A stretch of DNA of 36,760 nucleotides from Roseivivax sediminis (lineage in GTDB: Bacteria; Pseudomonadota; Alphaproteobacteria; Rhodobacterales; Rhodobacteraceae), in contig NZ_FOMS01000021.1 in the NCBI RefSeq assembly GCF_900112685.1, positions 1 through 36,760 on the forward strand, given 5' to 3'. Position 1 is the first letter of the stretch. Every line of letters starts with the position of its first letter. The translations under genes were made by a program, and so were the position numbers. The notes below the pieces were generated by a model. It saw nothing but the letters and a program-made list of their open reading frames with translations, made no database searches and was not told the origin of the DNA. Shown here one piece after another: positions 1 to 7,686 of the stretch.

Positions 1-326
1 GGAGTTCCTCCTGCGCAGCGACAACGGGCTCGTCTTCACCAGCCGGGATTACACAAAGATGGTCCGCAGCTACGGCCTGCGCCAAGAGTTCATCACGCCG
101 CATTGTCCGCAGCAGAACGGCATGATGGAGCGCCTGATCCGGTCGCTGAAAGAGCAGTGCGTGCATCGGCAGCGCTTCGAGAGCCTCGCCCACGCGAGCC
201 GCACCATCGGCGACTGGATCGCTTTCTACAACACCCGCCGACCGCATCAGGCGCTCGGCATGAAGACACCCGCCGCGACGTTCGAATTAGCGGCTTAACC
301 TGAGCAGATTCCGCTGGGTCGATACA
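1..326 (+). mobile_element. IS3-family insertion sequence, right end only
   Basis: The window opens inside this element. It carries the last part of an OrfB transposase that stops at 298, then 28 bp of terminal sequence. Reading frame evidence fixes the end: the ccdA frame on the minus strand is intact down to base 327, and base 326 is the A of a terminal CA, the usual IS3-family end (TG...CA). The left part of the element lies outside the window, so the target duplication cannot be checked. Confidence 0.8.
2..298 (+). CDS. IS3-family transposase OrfB, C-terminal part
   Basis: Partial gene, open from the first bases of the window to the TAA at 296-298. It encodes the C-terminal half of a DDE integrase-core transposase (rve family). 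The second catalytic Asp is in the SDNG motif at bases 20-31, and the catalytic Glu is in the GMMERLIRSLK stretch, about 35 residues later, as is typical for this family. The closing YNTRRPHQALGMKTPA motif is characteristic of IS3-group OrfB proteins. Catalyses cut-and-copy of the element together with the frameshifted OrfAB product. The N-terminal half is missing from the window; whether the element is complete upstream is unknown. Confidence 0.9.
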   Translation, partial: EFLLRSDNGLVFTSRDYTKMVRSYGLRQEFITPHCPQQNGMMERLIRSLKEQCVHRQRFESLAHASRTIGDWIAFYNTRRPHQALGMKTPAATFELAA

Positions 327-776
327 GATCGGCCCGATGCACGGTGTCCAGCCGAAACCGAAGGCGAGCCCGAGCACGTAGGAGGCGACCGGTTGCCCGC
401 CCGGCAGGTCGAGATGGAAGCGCAGGTCGCGCTCCATGGCCGACAGGCGCGCTGCCCCGATCATGAACAGGCCGAACAAAATCACGATAGCGCCGCCCAC
501 GATGTTGAGTTCGTAGCGCCACCGCAGCAAGGTTTGGCCGAGCGCGGTCGCTGAGGCGCCGAGCAGGATGAAGATAGTAGAGAAGCCGAGGACGAAGCAG
601 AGGCTGAGCCAGACGGCCCGCCCCTTCGAAGGCGCTGCGCTGCCGGAGACCGTACGTCCAGCAACGTAGGATACGTAGCCGGGCACGAGCGGCAGCACGC
701 AGGGCGACAGAAAGGAAACAGCACCGGCCAGCAATGCCGCCATTAGTCCCAGAGCCGAAAGGTCAATCATATCCAT
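327..776 (-). pseudogene. ccdA: ccdA, cytochrome c biogenesis/thiol transport protein, truncated by IS3 element
   Basis: CcdA is a polytopic inner-membrane protein that carries electrons from cytoplasmic thioredoxin to periplasmic thioredoxin-like proteins for cytochrome c maturation and disulfide reduction. The intact part has 150 codons with the two family landmarks: SPCVLPLVPGYVSYVAG with Cys26 and WTPCIGPI with Cys146, the redox pair on TM1 and TM4. Usual length is about 240 residues; homology stops at Ile150, exactly where the IS3 end begins. The open frame runs on into the IS to base 93, adding foreign residues. TM helices 5-6 are lost, so the protein is almost certainly inactive. Start ATG at 776; an ATG at 770 is also possible. 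Third gene of a ccmG-tlpA-ccdA operon. Confidence 0.9.
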
Positions 777-865
777 ATTTCCGCGCTGATCGAGACCGCC
801 GCCACGTGTGCGCGCGGAGTGGAACGGCTGGCGCCGCAGGTGCGGTCGTCGTGCTTTTCCATGTC

Positions 866-1387
866 CTATTGTTTCCGTTCGTTAATAAGAGCGCTTATCT
901 GCGCGACGGCTTCGGGGCTGTTCCATTCGGCCGGGCCTGCGAGGCGCCCGTGCTCGCGCCCCATGCGGTCGATCAGAATCGTTGTTGGCAGACCCACCAC
1001 GGCCAAGGCCAGCATCGCGCGCGTATCCTCCGCGATATAGAGATCGAGGTTGCGAATGCCGGTCTCTCGGTAGAAGCGGCGCACGGGTTCGAGACCGGCC
1101 CGATCGATCGACAGCGGCAGAACATGAAAATTCGGTCCGCCGAGGCGCGCTTGCAGCGCGTCGAGCGTCGGCATCTCCTCGCGACAGGGCGGGCACCAGG
1201 TCGCCCAAATGTTCACAAGCAAGACACGTCCCTCAAAATCCGCCAGCGTCCGATCCCGCCCATCTCCGTCCACGAAAGGCGGCGACAGGAGATCACGAGG
1301 AGTCCCGTGAACAGGAATCGGTGGTCGGGCGGAGGCAGGGCTTGCCGCAAGCGCCAGGACTCCGGCAAGGACGTCACGCCGCCTCAC
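866..1387 (-). CDS. TlpA/ResA-family periplasmic thiol-disulfide reductase
   Basis: 173-residue thioredoxin-like protein. An N-terminal stretch with three arginines followed by a hydrophobic segment (residues 1-20, ending ASPASA) looks like an export signal. The active site WCPPC is at residues 64-68, and a GLPTT cis-proline loop lies near residue 133, both required for thioredoxin-fold redox chemistry. The AhpC/TSA-like core covers about residues 32-165. The protein should reduce disulfides in the periplasm, fed by CcdA. Its ATG overlaps the stop of the upstream ccmG-like gene (1384-1387), so the two are translationally coupled; ccdA follows 89 bp downstream. With ccdA broken by an IS, the electron donor for this protein would have to come from elsewhere in the cell. 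Confidence 0.88.
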   Translation of the reverse strand: MRRRDVLAGVLALAASPASARPPIPVHGTPRDLLSPPFVDGDGRDRTLADFEGRVLLVNIWATWCPPCREEMPTLDALQARLGGPNFHVLPLSIDRAGLEPVRRFYRETGIRNLDLYIAEDTRAMLALAVVGLPTTILIDRMGREHGRLAGPAEWNSPEAVAQISALINERKQ

Positions 1388-1962
1388 GGGTCGCTCTCCG
1401 CCTGCAACCGGCGCACGACCGGCAAAATGTCCTCCTCAAGCGAGGCCTGATCAAAGGGGCCGACATGCTTGTATGCAATCTGCCCCTCGGCATCGATTAC
1501 GTATGTTTCCGGCACCCCATAGACGCCCCAGTCTATCGCAACGCGGCCTGATTGGTCCGCGCCGATGCGGGTGAAGGGATCGCCGAGCTCGTCGAGGAAT
1601 GCCAGCGCCGCTTCGGGATCGTCCTTGTAGTTGATCCCGTAGATCGGGACGATGCCCGCTTCGGCCAGCTCGACGAGAAGCGGGTTCTCCGCGCGGCAGG
1701 GGACGCACCACGACGCCCAGACATTAACGAGAGAAACCTGGCCCTCCAGGTCGACCGACGACAGCCCGTCCTGCCTCCCTTCGATGGGCGGCAGCGCGAA
1801 CTCCGGGATCGGCTTTCCGATCAGCGTCGACGGCAACCGGTCGTCGTTGTTCCAGAGGCCCCAGTAGAAAGCCACACCGAGCAGGCCGAACACCGCCAGC
1901 GGCAAGAGCGCAAGCAGCCGCCCCCTCCGGTGCCGCTCTTCCTGGTTATCCTTCGAACTCAT
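1384..1962 (-). CDS. ccmG: CcmG/DsbE-like thiol:disulfide interchange protein
   Basis: 192-residue membrane-anchored thioredoxin-like protein. One TM helix lies at about residues 17-36, followed by a periplasmic domain opening with IGKPIPEFALPP, a segment typical of the CcmG/DsbE group. The active site is WCVPC at residues 85-89, and the GVPETYVID cis-proline loop is near residue 148. CcmG reduces apocytochrome c haem-binding cysteines before haem attachment. It is the first gene of the minus-strand cluster and overlaps the TlpA gene by 4 nt. An 18-bp palindrome lies about 30 bp upstream of the start. The subfamily call rests on motifs; it could also serve metal or oxidant stress rather than cytochrome maturation, since no other ccm genes are present. 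Confidence 0.88.
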   Translation of the reverse strand: MSSKDNQEERHRRGRLLALLPLAVFGLLGVAFYWGLWNNDDRLPSTLIGKPIPEFALPPIEGRQDGLSSVDLEGQVSLVNVWASWCVPCRAENPLLVELAEAGIVPIYGINYKDDPEAALAFLDELGDPFTRIGADQSGRVAIDWGVYGVPETYVIDAEGQIAYKHVGPFDQASLEEDILPVVRRLQAESDP

Positions 1963-1992
1963 AGCCTGCCGCCAATACTTGGAAGGAATAAG

Positions 1993-2012
1993 ATATCAGC
2001 GGGCGCTGATAT
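1993..2012. promoter_or_regulatory. Palindrome upstream of ccmG-like gene, possible operator
   Basis: ATATCAGCG, a GG spacer, then CGCTGATAT: a perfect 9-bp inverted repeat 31 bp upstream of the ccmG-like start. Size and position suit the operator of a dimeric regulator controlling the ccmG-tlpA-ccdA operon. No regulator gene is next to it, so the binding partner is unknown. It could also be a transcript stem-loop. Confidence 0.45.
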
Positions 2013-2663
2013 ATAGCAAGCTGTCGCAGATCACAACGCCGCAACTTCTCTCCGAGCGATGGGGGAGAGCGTTGCCGCGGCTTCGCAGAAGTGAGCCATT
2101 CTTGCTGTTTGGCGTCGTAGGAGATCAGCGAAAAGTCGGTATCTGACGAGGCCGTTGTATTCAGATTTCTGAACGGCCGCTTCGTCCGCATCGGCGGCGC
2201 TGCGACAAGGCGCAGCGAAAGGTGGGTTCAGATTCCCTGGTCCGGCGCAGCCTTCAACGACCGCTTCCGTGATCTGCGCCGCGGCGCAGAACCCCGCTTG
2301 CTGCGGCGGCGAACGACTCCGCCGCCCTGCTGCAGTTGCATCGAGTGGCCGCCGAACGACCGGAAAGTCTAAGGTTTGTGGCTGCTGGATGCTTGCCATC
2401 CAGCGGCGACAAATCTGACAAGGAGGAAAGCGCGGGCAGATTTCGGTGCTATGGGGATTGTGGCTCGGGTCTCGGGCCGTCGCTGCGCTGAACTGCGGCC
2501 CCATGACTTTGAGCACTGTAGGCCAGTCGATTTGCGTGCGCCGGCGCCAGGGATCGATGCCTGTCTTGGTCGTCATGTGCCTGTTGTGGCCCAGATTTTG
2601 GGCGGTTGGCCGCGCTGACGGGTCCGACGTCTCTGGATTGCAGGGCCGGGTGTGACGGTTGGA
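2013..2663. other. Gene-free stretch between thiol-redox operon and IS91-type element
   Basis: About 650 bp with no open frame that resembles a protein; the frames present have no recognisable motif. It contains an 8-bp stem (GCTGGATG at 2384-2391, CATCCAGC at 2397-2404) and low-complexity pieces of the kind common between genes in Rhodobacterales. Part of it should be the origin-side end of the IS91-type element, which lies beyond the transposase 3' end, but I cannot place the boundary. Confidence 0.5.
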
Positions 2664-3866
2664 TCATGCGGCATCCTCCCATGGTGGCGCGCGGGACTTC
2701 GGAGTTTCACCGCGGGTGAAGGTTTCGATGATGCGCATAGCGCCACCGCATCTGGGGCATGCCCGGCACAGGTCGCGCTCGTCCGGGGCGGTGCGCCCGT
2801 CCTCCTCTGTCGTCCGATCCGGCTCCGGAGCTTTATCGATCAGACGCCTGATCTTCTCGATCCTGTCACGCCGGATGCCGTTGGCCAGGAAGCCAGCGTG
2901 GCGGATGCGGTGGAACCGCGATGGCAGGACATGGATCAGGAAGCGGCGTATGAACTCGGCCACGGGAAGACGCATGACCTTCATCCGATCGCCGCGCTTG
3001 ATGCGGTAGTCTTTCCACCGGAAGGCCACGGTGCCGGCGTCCGCGCTGACAAGGCGATGGTTCGAGATCGCGACGCGGTGGGTGTATCGGCTGAGATAGG
3101 CCAAGACCGCCTCCGGGCCGCCGAAGGGGGGCTTGGCGTAGACGACCCAGTCGGCTTTGCGCAGCGGCGCGAGATGGGCCTTGAAGGCATCGGGGTCGGC
3201 CGACTTCGACAGATCGCCGAAGAACGCCAGCTTGCCGGCCCGGTGCAGCGCCTCCAGCCCTTCGAGGAACAGGCGCCGAAACAGCCGCGACAGGACCTTC
3301 ACAGGCAGGAAGAACCCCGGGCGACAGGCGACCCACCGGGCGCCGTCCGGCGACAGCCCCCCGCCCGGGACGATGACATGGACGTGCGGATGGTGGGTCA
3401 TCGCCGAGCCCCATGTGTGCAGCACGCTGGTCATGCCGATCCGCGCGCCCAGACGCTTGGGATCGGCGGCGATGGTCAGCAGCGTCTCCGCGGATGCCCT
3501 GAACAGCAGACCATAGACCGCCGCCTTGTTCTGGAGGGCAATGTCGGCGATCCGGGCCGGCAGGGTGAAGACCACGTGGAAGTATTCGACCGGCAGAAGG
3601 TCCTCGATGCGCGCCTGCATCCAGTCCCGCGATGCGGCCCCTTGGCATTTCGGGCAATGCCGGTTTCGGCACGAGTTGTACGCGACATGCTCGTGGCCGC
3701 ATTTGGTACACGCCGCGACATGCCCGCCGAGCGCGGCGGTGCGGCAGGTCTCGATGGCGGACATCACCTTCAACTGAGGCAGGTTCAGATGCCCGTCATA
3801 GCCACGGCGATATGCAGCACCATGGGCGCGGAAGATATCCGCGAGCTCCAGCTTTGGACGGGGCAC
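2664..3866 (-). CDS. IS91-family HUH transposase
   Basis: 400-residue rolling-circle transposase. The N-terminal zinc-binding region has paired cysteines and histidines at residues 41-74 (ending CRNRHCPKCQG), as in the family. The metal-binding HUH motif is HVHV at residues 161-164, within HPHVHVIVPGGG. Two tyrosines in YLSRY at 257 and 261 fit the Y2 nucleophile pair that nicks and joins single-stranded ends. A C-terminal CPRCGG pair suggests another zinc site. Length matches typical IS91 transposases. It starts 10 bp after the integrase stop, so the two are probably co-transcribed. Confidence 0.93.
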   Translation of the reverse strand: MPRPKLELADIFRAHGAAYRRGYDGHLNLPQLKVMSAIETCRTAALGGHVAACTKCGHEHVAYNSCRNRHCPKCQGAASRDWMQARIEDLLPVEYFHVVFTLPARIADIALQNKAAVYGLLFRASAETLLTIAADPKRLGARIGMTSVLHTWGSAMTHHPHVHVIVPGGGLSPDGARWVACRPGFFLPVKVLSRLFRRLFLEGLEALHRAGKLAFFGDLSKSADPDAFKAHLAPLRKADWVVYAKPPFGGPEAVLAYLSRYTHRVAISNHRLVSADAGTVAFRWKDYRIKRGDRMKVMRLPVAEFIRRFLIHVLPSRFHRIRHAGFLANGIRRDRIEKIRRLIDKAPEPDRTTEEDGRTAPDERDLCRACPRCGGAMRIIETFTRGETPKSRAPPWEDAA

Positions 3867-3876
3867 GGGACCGGGA

Positions 3877-4749
3877 TCAGCCGGAACCAGCCTCCCGTCG
3901 CTGCAACAGATCGAGCGGGCTGGTCACGTCCCGGATCGTCTTGGTGGCGACCTTCGTGTAGATCGTCGTGGTCTCCAACTTGGCATGACCGAGCAGCACC
4001 TGGATCACCCGGATATCGGTCCCGCTCTCCAGAAGATGTGTTGCAAAGCTGTGCCGGAGCGTGTGAGGCGACACCTTCTTCCTGATCTCGGCGAAGTCGC
4101 AGGCAACGCCGAAGGCGCGGTTGAACTGCCGCGTCGAGATCGGATCGATCCGGCTGCGGCCGGGGAACAGCCAGCCCGCGGGCCGGGCTTCGCGCCAATA
4201 GTCGCGCAAGAGCTCAAGCAGGCTCGGCGACAGCATCACGTGGCGGTCCTTGCGGCCCTTGCCCTGGTCGACGCGGATCAGCATCCGGTCGCTGTCGATA
4301 TCGCCGACCTTCAGATGGGTGACTTCGCTCGCCCTCAGCCCGCCGCCATAGGCCACGCTGAAGGCTGCCCGGTATTTCAGCCCCGGCCCTGGTGCGGCTT
4401 CGAGAATGCGCGTCACTTCCTCGGCGCTCAGCACGACCGGGATCTTCTTCGCGGCGCGCTGATAGCGCATGTGCCGCTTCATCTCGGGGCGGGGACACGT
4501 CGTCGCGAAGAAAAAGCTCAGCACCGTCAGCCGGTTGTTGAAGGTCGGTGCGCCGACACCGCGCGCCTTCATGTGGAGTTGAAAGGCCCGTAGCTCCTCC
4601 GGTGTCGCCGTATCCGGCGAGTGCTCCAGAAACCGCGTGAACTCGCGCATCGCGCGCAGGTACATCGTCTGCGTCTTCGGCAGCAGCCCTCTGATCTGCA
4701 TATCCTCGAGAAACCGTCGCCGCAGGGCGGGTACATGCTGGTCCGTCAT
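3877..4749 (-). CDS. Tyrosine recombinase (IS91-associated integrase)
   Basis: 290-residue phage-integrase-family recombinase. The SAM-like core-binding domain spans roughly residues 8-88 and the catalytic domain 105-280. Catalytic residues are visible: Arg139 (GGGLRASEV), His229 and Arg232 (HTLRH), His255 (LLGH) and the nucleophile Tyr264 (TTIYTKV). This type accompanies IS91 transposases; its contribution to transposition is not settled. An AGGAGGTTCCG sequence just upstream of the ATG gives a good ribosome binding site. A free-standing XerC-like integrase is the alternative, but the adjoining HUH transposase makes the IS91 context clear. Confidence 0.92.
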   Translation of the reverse strand: MTDQHVPALRRRFLEDMQIRGLLPKTQTMYLRAMREFTRFLEHSPDTATPEELRAFQLHMKARGVGAPTFNNRLTVLSFFFATTCPRPEMKRHMRYQRAAKKIPVVLSAEEVTRILEAAPGPGLKYRAAFSVAYGGGLRASEVTHLKVGDIDSDRMLIRVDQGKGRKDRHVMLSPSLLELLRDYWREARPAGWLFPGRSRIDPISTRQFNRAFGVACDFAEIRKKVSPHTLRHSFATHLLESGTDIRVIQVLLGHAKLETTTIYTKVATKTIRDVTSPLDLLQRREAGSG

Positions 4750-4982
4750 CGGAACCTCCTGTCATCGGATTGAGAAGGTCCCAATCGTCAGACAGGCGCG
4801 CCCATCCACCAAATCCCGGCGCCCCGATCAGCGCCCTACACTCGCCCCTGGCGCCCCTACCGCGAGAGCGGTTTCGTCCAAGTCCCGCATAGGAGACCTT
4901 GGCACAAAGCGCCGCGAAGGTCCGGTATCAGCTTCCCATCTGCTGTTGCAGCACGCGTCGAGCCGATAATCGGGCTGTATGT

Positions 4983-5240
4983 TTACGGCTCTTGGAGCCC
5001 AGCAGCTTGGCGAAGGGCATCATTGATACGGGTTTGCCACCCGGGGCCACCGGATCGGAAGTGTTCCACCACGTCCGGATCCAGCCGCAACGTTGTTGAA
5101 ACCTTCGGTGATGGGGATTTGGGCCGGCCTCGCCGGACCGGCGCGGCATCGAGCGCATCACGCCATTCCGGAGAAGTCAGATCAGGGACGTCGTCAGGAT
5201 CGCTCCAGACGGCCGCCGTATCGTTTCTGTTCTCGGTCAT
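4983..5240 (-). CDS. brnA: BrnA antitoxin
   Basis: 85-residue ribbon-helix-helix antitoxin of the type II BrnTA system. The RRGRPKSPSP segment followed by STTLRLDPDVVEHF and the closing GPGWQTRINDALR motif (about residues 38-80) are the BrnA signature: a strand plus two helices that bind DNA and, as part of the complex, repress their own promoter. The N-terminal acidic stretch should neutralise BrnT. Its start lies inside brnT, giving a 47-nt overlap, so translation is coupled to the toxin. It sits at the end of the rep-par block, where it would act as a plasmid addiction module. Confidence 0.92.
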   Translation of the reverse strand: MTENRNDTAAVWSDPDDVPDLTSPEWRDALDAAPVRRGRPKSPSPKVSTTLRLDPDVVEHFRSGGPGWQTRINDALRQAAGLQEP

Positions 5241-5475
5241 TGGCCTTCCTCATGCTGATGACACGGATTGCCCGACCGCGCCACGTCCACGCAAAAACGA
5301 CCATCCGGCCGTCCAGGTGGCCGATCGTGACGAAGCGATCTTCGCCATAGTCCTGACGTTGGTCCGAAATGGTCAAGTGGGGAGCGTCGAAGACCGCCCC
5401 TGCCCTCTCCATATCGAGCCCACGCTCTGCCAGTGTATTGGCGCGCTTCTCCGGATCACACTCTACTTCAGACAT
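5194..5475 (-). CDS. brnT: BrnT ribonuclease toxin
   Basis: 93-residue toxin of the BrnT family, a RelE-like fold ribonuclease that stops growth by cutting RNA. The family signature is complete: CDPEKRANTLAERG at the N terminus, DYGEDRFVTIGHLDGR in the middle (about residues 42-58), and RVISMRKANDREQKRY near the C terminus, which carries the conserved Arg/Lys residues. The usual FEWD start is here VECDPEK, a small deviation. The gene precedes and overlaps brnA. Only 35 bp separate it from the parB-position gene, so the pair may be expressed from a promoter in that gap or by read-through from the par genes. Confidence 0.92.
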   Translation of the reverse strand: MSEVECDPEKRANTLAERGLDMERAGAVFDAPHLTISDQRQDYGEDRFVTIGHLDGRMVVFAWTWRGRAIRVISMRKANDREQKRYGGRLERS

Positions 5476-5510
5476 TTATGTAGTTACAAAAACTCCATCT
5501 GTAAATGGCG

Positions 5511-5786
5511 CTACGAGCGGTTCTCGTAGGCATCCATGAGGATCGAGAGCATGTCGGCGTAGGTTCGGCGGTCATCCTTGCAGAGTTTACGGAAGCGCGA
5601 GATTACATCGATTGGTGCCTTGATGCTGATCTGACCATCCCGAACGGGCTCCCGGCTAGGCCACCGCTCCGCGGCGGCCTCGGAGACGGGGCTATCAGCT
5701 CTCTGGTCCTGCGGTGTCTCGTGCCGGGCGGCGCCCCCTGCCCTCTCGAATTGCTGCAACCGGCTGATATCAAGCGAACGCGGCAT
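5511..5786 (-). CDS. Small ParB-position partition protein, probably ribbon-helix-helix
   Basis: 91 residues from the ATG at 5786. This start is chosen because GAGGAG sits 7 nt upstream and the gene then overlaps the parA stop by 17 nt, as is usual in par operons. The first 50 residues are polar and look disordered. The C-terminal part, GQISIKAPIDVISRFRKLCKDDRRTYADMLSIL in the order of a strand and two helices, fits a ribbon-helix-helix DNA-binding domain. In type Ib plasmid partition a small RHH protein acts as ParB, binds the centromere and represses the operon; that role is inferred from position and fold guess. No canonical ParB domain is present anywhere in the window. Confidence 0.7.
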   Translation of the reverse strand: MPRSLDISRLQQFERAGGAARHETPQDQRADSPVSEAAAERWPSREPVRDGQISIKAPIDVISRFRKLCKDDRRTYADMLSILMDAYENRS

Positions 5787-6447
5787 GGCGTGACTCCTCG
5801 AGCATGTCGATGACCTCGGCGGCGAACGCCTGAGCATTGGTGATGGCTTTGTCGATTCCGTTGACCTCGGCCGGATCGAGTTGCCGCAGGCCACCGCCGG
5901 AGTTGTGCAGCGAAGAAAACGCCGTGCGACGGTGCAGTTCGGTGTCGAAAACGCGCGTGGCAGCGCGCAGCTCGGTGTTGATATGTTTCTCGAGCTTGCT
6001 CTTAACCGCAGCGTTAGTACGCGCGAAGAGAACAGCGGCAGGTATCGGGCGGCGGCGCGCTCGTTCCTCCATGGCGATCTGCGCGAGAGTTTCGATCGCT
6101 TCGTCGGCGTCCTGCTGCTCGTCTCCTGTGGGGACGATCACGAGATCAGATTCCGAGATGGAGAACGACGTCAAACGGGAGGCGGAACCTTCGAGATCGA
6201 TCAGAACGAACGATGCCCGCTCCTTCGCTGCGGCAATCTCGTCCTGGATCTCACGCTCTCCCTTGCTGGCGATTACCTCGATCCGGCCCGGAGTGCGCGA
6301 AAGACCTGCCCAACGTGTCAGACGGGCTGCTGGGTCAGCATCGATGAGGATGACATCGGTACCTTGAGCCAGTTCGGTTGCGAGTATGATGGCTGACGTA
6401 GTCTTGCCGGCGCCGCCCTTTGACGACGCAAATGAGATGACCGGCAT
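5770..6447 (-). CDS. parA: ParA-family partition ATPase
   Basis: 225 residues from the ATG at 6447; an upstream in-frame extension to 6564 is rejected because family proteins begin with MPVISFASSKGGAGKTT and an AAGG ribosome site lies 8-9 nt before this ATG. The deviant Walker A motif KGGAGKTT is at residues 10-17, Walker A' is LIDADPAA near residue 39, and Walker B is VLIDLEG near residue 75. It lacks an N-terminal HTH, so it is the short type Ib ParA, which leaves DNA binding and autoregulation to the partner protein. It positions plasmid copies on the nucleoid. First gene of a parA-small protein operon, downstream of repA in the same direction. Confidence 0.93.
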   Translation of the reverse strand: MPVISFASSKGGAGKTTSAIILATELAQGTDVILIDADPAARLTRWAGLSRTPGRIEVIASKGEREIQDEIAAAKERASFVLIDLEGSASRLTSFSISESDLVIVPTGDEQQDADEAIETLAQIAMEERARRRPIPAAVLFARTNAAVKSKLEKHINTELRAATRVFDTELHRRTAFSSLHNSGGGLRQLDPAEVNGIDKAITNAQAFAAEVIDMLEESRHAAFA

Positions 6448-6529
6448 TGGACTGCCTTTCTGTTTGCTGCTCGTGGTCCGAGTATCCCCGGCAGGCGATA
6501 CCGAGGGAAGCCCAAGCCTGCCTAGGTAG

Positions 6530-6567
6530 GCCATGACATGGCGTGGTTGTGACTGCCATGCCATGGC
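6530..6567. promoter_or_regulatory. Twin palindromes upstream of parA, likely operator or centromere
   Basis: Two copies of a perfect odd-centred palindrome, GCCATG-N-CATGGC, at 6530-6542 and 6555-6567, spaced 25 bp start to start, and each followed by a TGGT-containing stretch. They lie between parA and the TATAGTA-containing region further upstream, which may hold the promoter. Such paired operators suit a small RHH partition protein acting as both repressor and centromere binder. Confidence 0.6.
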
Positions 6568-6579
6568 TGTGGTACTATA

Positions 6580-6621
6580 CTACACTGTATCCTACTATAC
6601 CTATGAGTACCTCAAGGTACT
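6580..6621 (-). promoter_or_regulatory. Probable parA promoter region with palindrome
   Basis: Read on the minus strand this AT-rich segment has two TATAGTA boxes that could serve as -10 elements, and a palindrome AGTACCT-CA-AGGTACT at 6606-6621 directly after the repA stop. No clear -35/-10 pair at ideal spacing can be named. The segment is unusually AT-rich for this window, which supports a regulatory role. Confidence 0.4.
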
Positions 6622-6636
6622 TTCACCTGTTGAAGC

Positions 6637-7686
6637 TTATGCTTTCCCGCGCCGCGCAGCCCACTTTCTGCAAAACCCGATGAAAGCAGCGTCGGGATGC
6701 TGTGGAGGTTCGTCGATCCACATACGCCATTCCTGCTCCAAGAAATGGACGTCCCATGTAGGAGCGACCTCTCGGGCCTTTTCATATACATCCGCGGAGA
6801 GGTGGATCGAGTTTGCCGCGACTGGCGTCGTACTCTCGGCGTAGACGTCCAGAAACTCGGGCTTAGGCGAAACTTCCAGGACATCGTGCTGCAGCCTGAA
6901 ACAGTAGTCGGGCATATGCGCCAGCTCCTCATCGGCCTTGCATATCACCTTGACGAGGCGCTTGAACTCTTTCGCAGGAGAGGTCGAGCCGGTCTTATGC
7001 TGGAGCTTGTCCAGTCCGATCCGCCAGACATCTTGCCTTCCGCAGTGCTTTCGAGCCAGCTCGTAGAGTCGCCGCTCGAGCGGCTTTCGAAGTTGGAAAT
7101 AAGCCTTGTGCAAGGTCAGGACATTCTTGTTCTCAATCGCCTTGACGAGCCAGTCCCCCATTTCGAGCTCAACGCTCAGAAGCCGCCCGGTGGAATCCTC
7201 CTTCACGATCCGTGCATCTGTGATGAAAGAGATGGAACGCCACTCGCCCAAACCGTGATCATGGATGTTCGTCTCGATCTGAGTGAACTGAAGCCGGGTG
7301 AGGGCTCGGCGGAGCGTCGCATAGGCTTGGCCCGTCGTATGGCGGTTCGTGGCCTTCAACAGGTCGTGGGCCGAGATCCTGACCCGTCGTCCAATCTCCT
7401 GGCCATCGTTCTTTGCGGCCATGAGCTGGCTGAGGACGTAGATCAGGATGTCCCGGTCGAAAACATTGGCTCGACCTTCGGTGGCCGCCGGCGTGATCTT
7501 CACCTTCACATTGCCTTGCTCGTACTCGAACGGGGCCAAATCCTTCTTTACTGAAAGTGAAAACAGGGGATGCTCCATCGAGGCCCGGTCACTCTTCGGT
7601 GTAGCGTCCAGAATATCGCACACGAACAAGTCAGGCTCGGTGTGCCGCTGGGGGAGCAGCGCAGTCCTCTTCCTCGGCCTCGCCAT
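6637..7686 (-). CDS. repA: Replication initiator protein RepA (RPA family)
   Basis: 349-residue plasmid replication initiator. The segment FEYEQGNVKVKITPAATEG followed by GRANVFDRDILIYVLSQLM (about residues 52-92) is the signature of the RPA (replication initiator protein A) family of alphaproteobacterial plasmids. The middle holds a winged-helix-like region (RVRISAHDLLKATNRHTTGQ and LRRALTRLQFTQIET), followed by a second region with a KPLERRLYELARKHCG motif typical of these initiators. It should bind the iterons directly upstream of its start, open the origin and load the host replisome. The gene reads away from the iterons, toward parA. Length is normal and no damage is seen. Confidence 0.93.
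   Translation of the reverse strand: MARPRKRTALLPQRHTEPDLFVCDILDATPKSDRASMEHPLFSLSVKKDLAPFEYEQGNVKVKITPAATEGRANVFDRDILIYVLSQLMAAKNDGQEIGRRVRISAHDLLKATNRHTTGQAYATLRRALTRLQFTQIETNIHDHGLGEWRSISFITDARIVKEDSTGRLLSVELEMGDWLVKAIENKNVLTLHKAYFQLRKPLERRLYELARKHCGRQDVWRIGLDKLQHKTGSTSPAKEFKRLVKVICKADEELAHMPDYCFRLQHDVLEVSPKPEFLDVYAESTTPVAANSIHLSADVYEKAREVAPTWDVHFLEQEWRMWIDEPPQHPDAAFIGFCRKWAARRGKA

Larger units (their letters stand above)
2664..4749 (-). mobile_element. IS91-type element with integrase and HUH transposase (coding core)
   Basis: Two co-directional genes 10 bp apart, a tyrosine integrase followed by an IS91 (Y2/HUH) transposase, form the standard layout of the IS91 subgroup that carries an integrase. 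Such elements move by rolling-circle transposition and lack terminal inverted repeats, so the limits given are only those of the genes. Both proteins are full length with all catalytic residues, so the element may be active. Confidence 0.85.

Noticed and set aside
1-326. The IS3 fragments at 1-326 and 21731-22172 as two halves of one split element
   Set aside because: They hold complementary parts (OrfB end and OrfA start), but their terminal sequences are not convincingly inverted copies, so a common origin cannot be claimed.
2652-4085. 477-codon open frame on the plus strand
   Set aside because: Antisense to the IS91 transposase and integrase, both of which have complete catalytic motifs.
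5476-5510. TTTACA-N17-TACATA promoter upstream of brnT
   Set aside because: The hexamers fit, but the -10 lies only 3 nt before the brnT ATG, so a transcript from it would miss the start codon.
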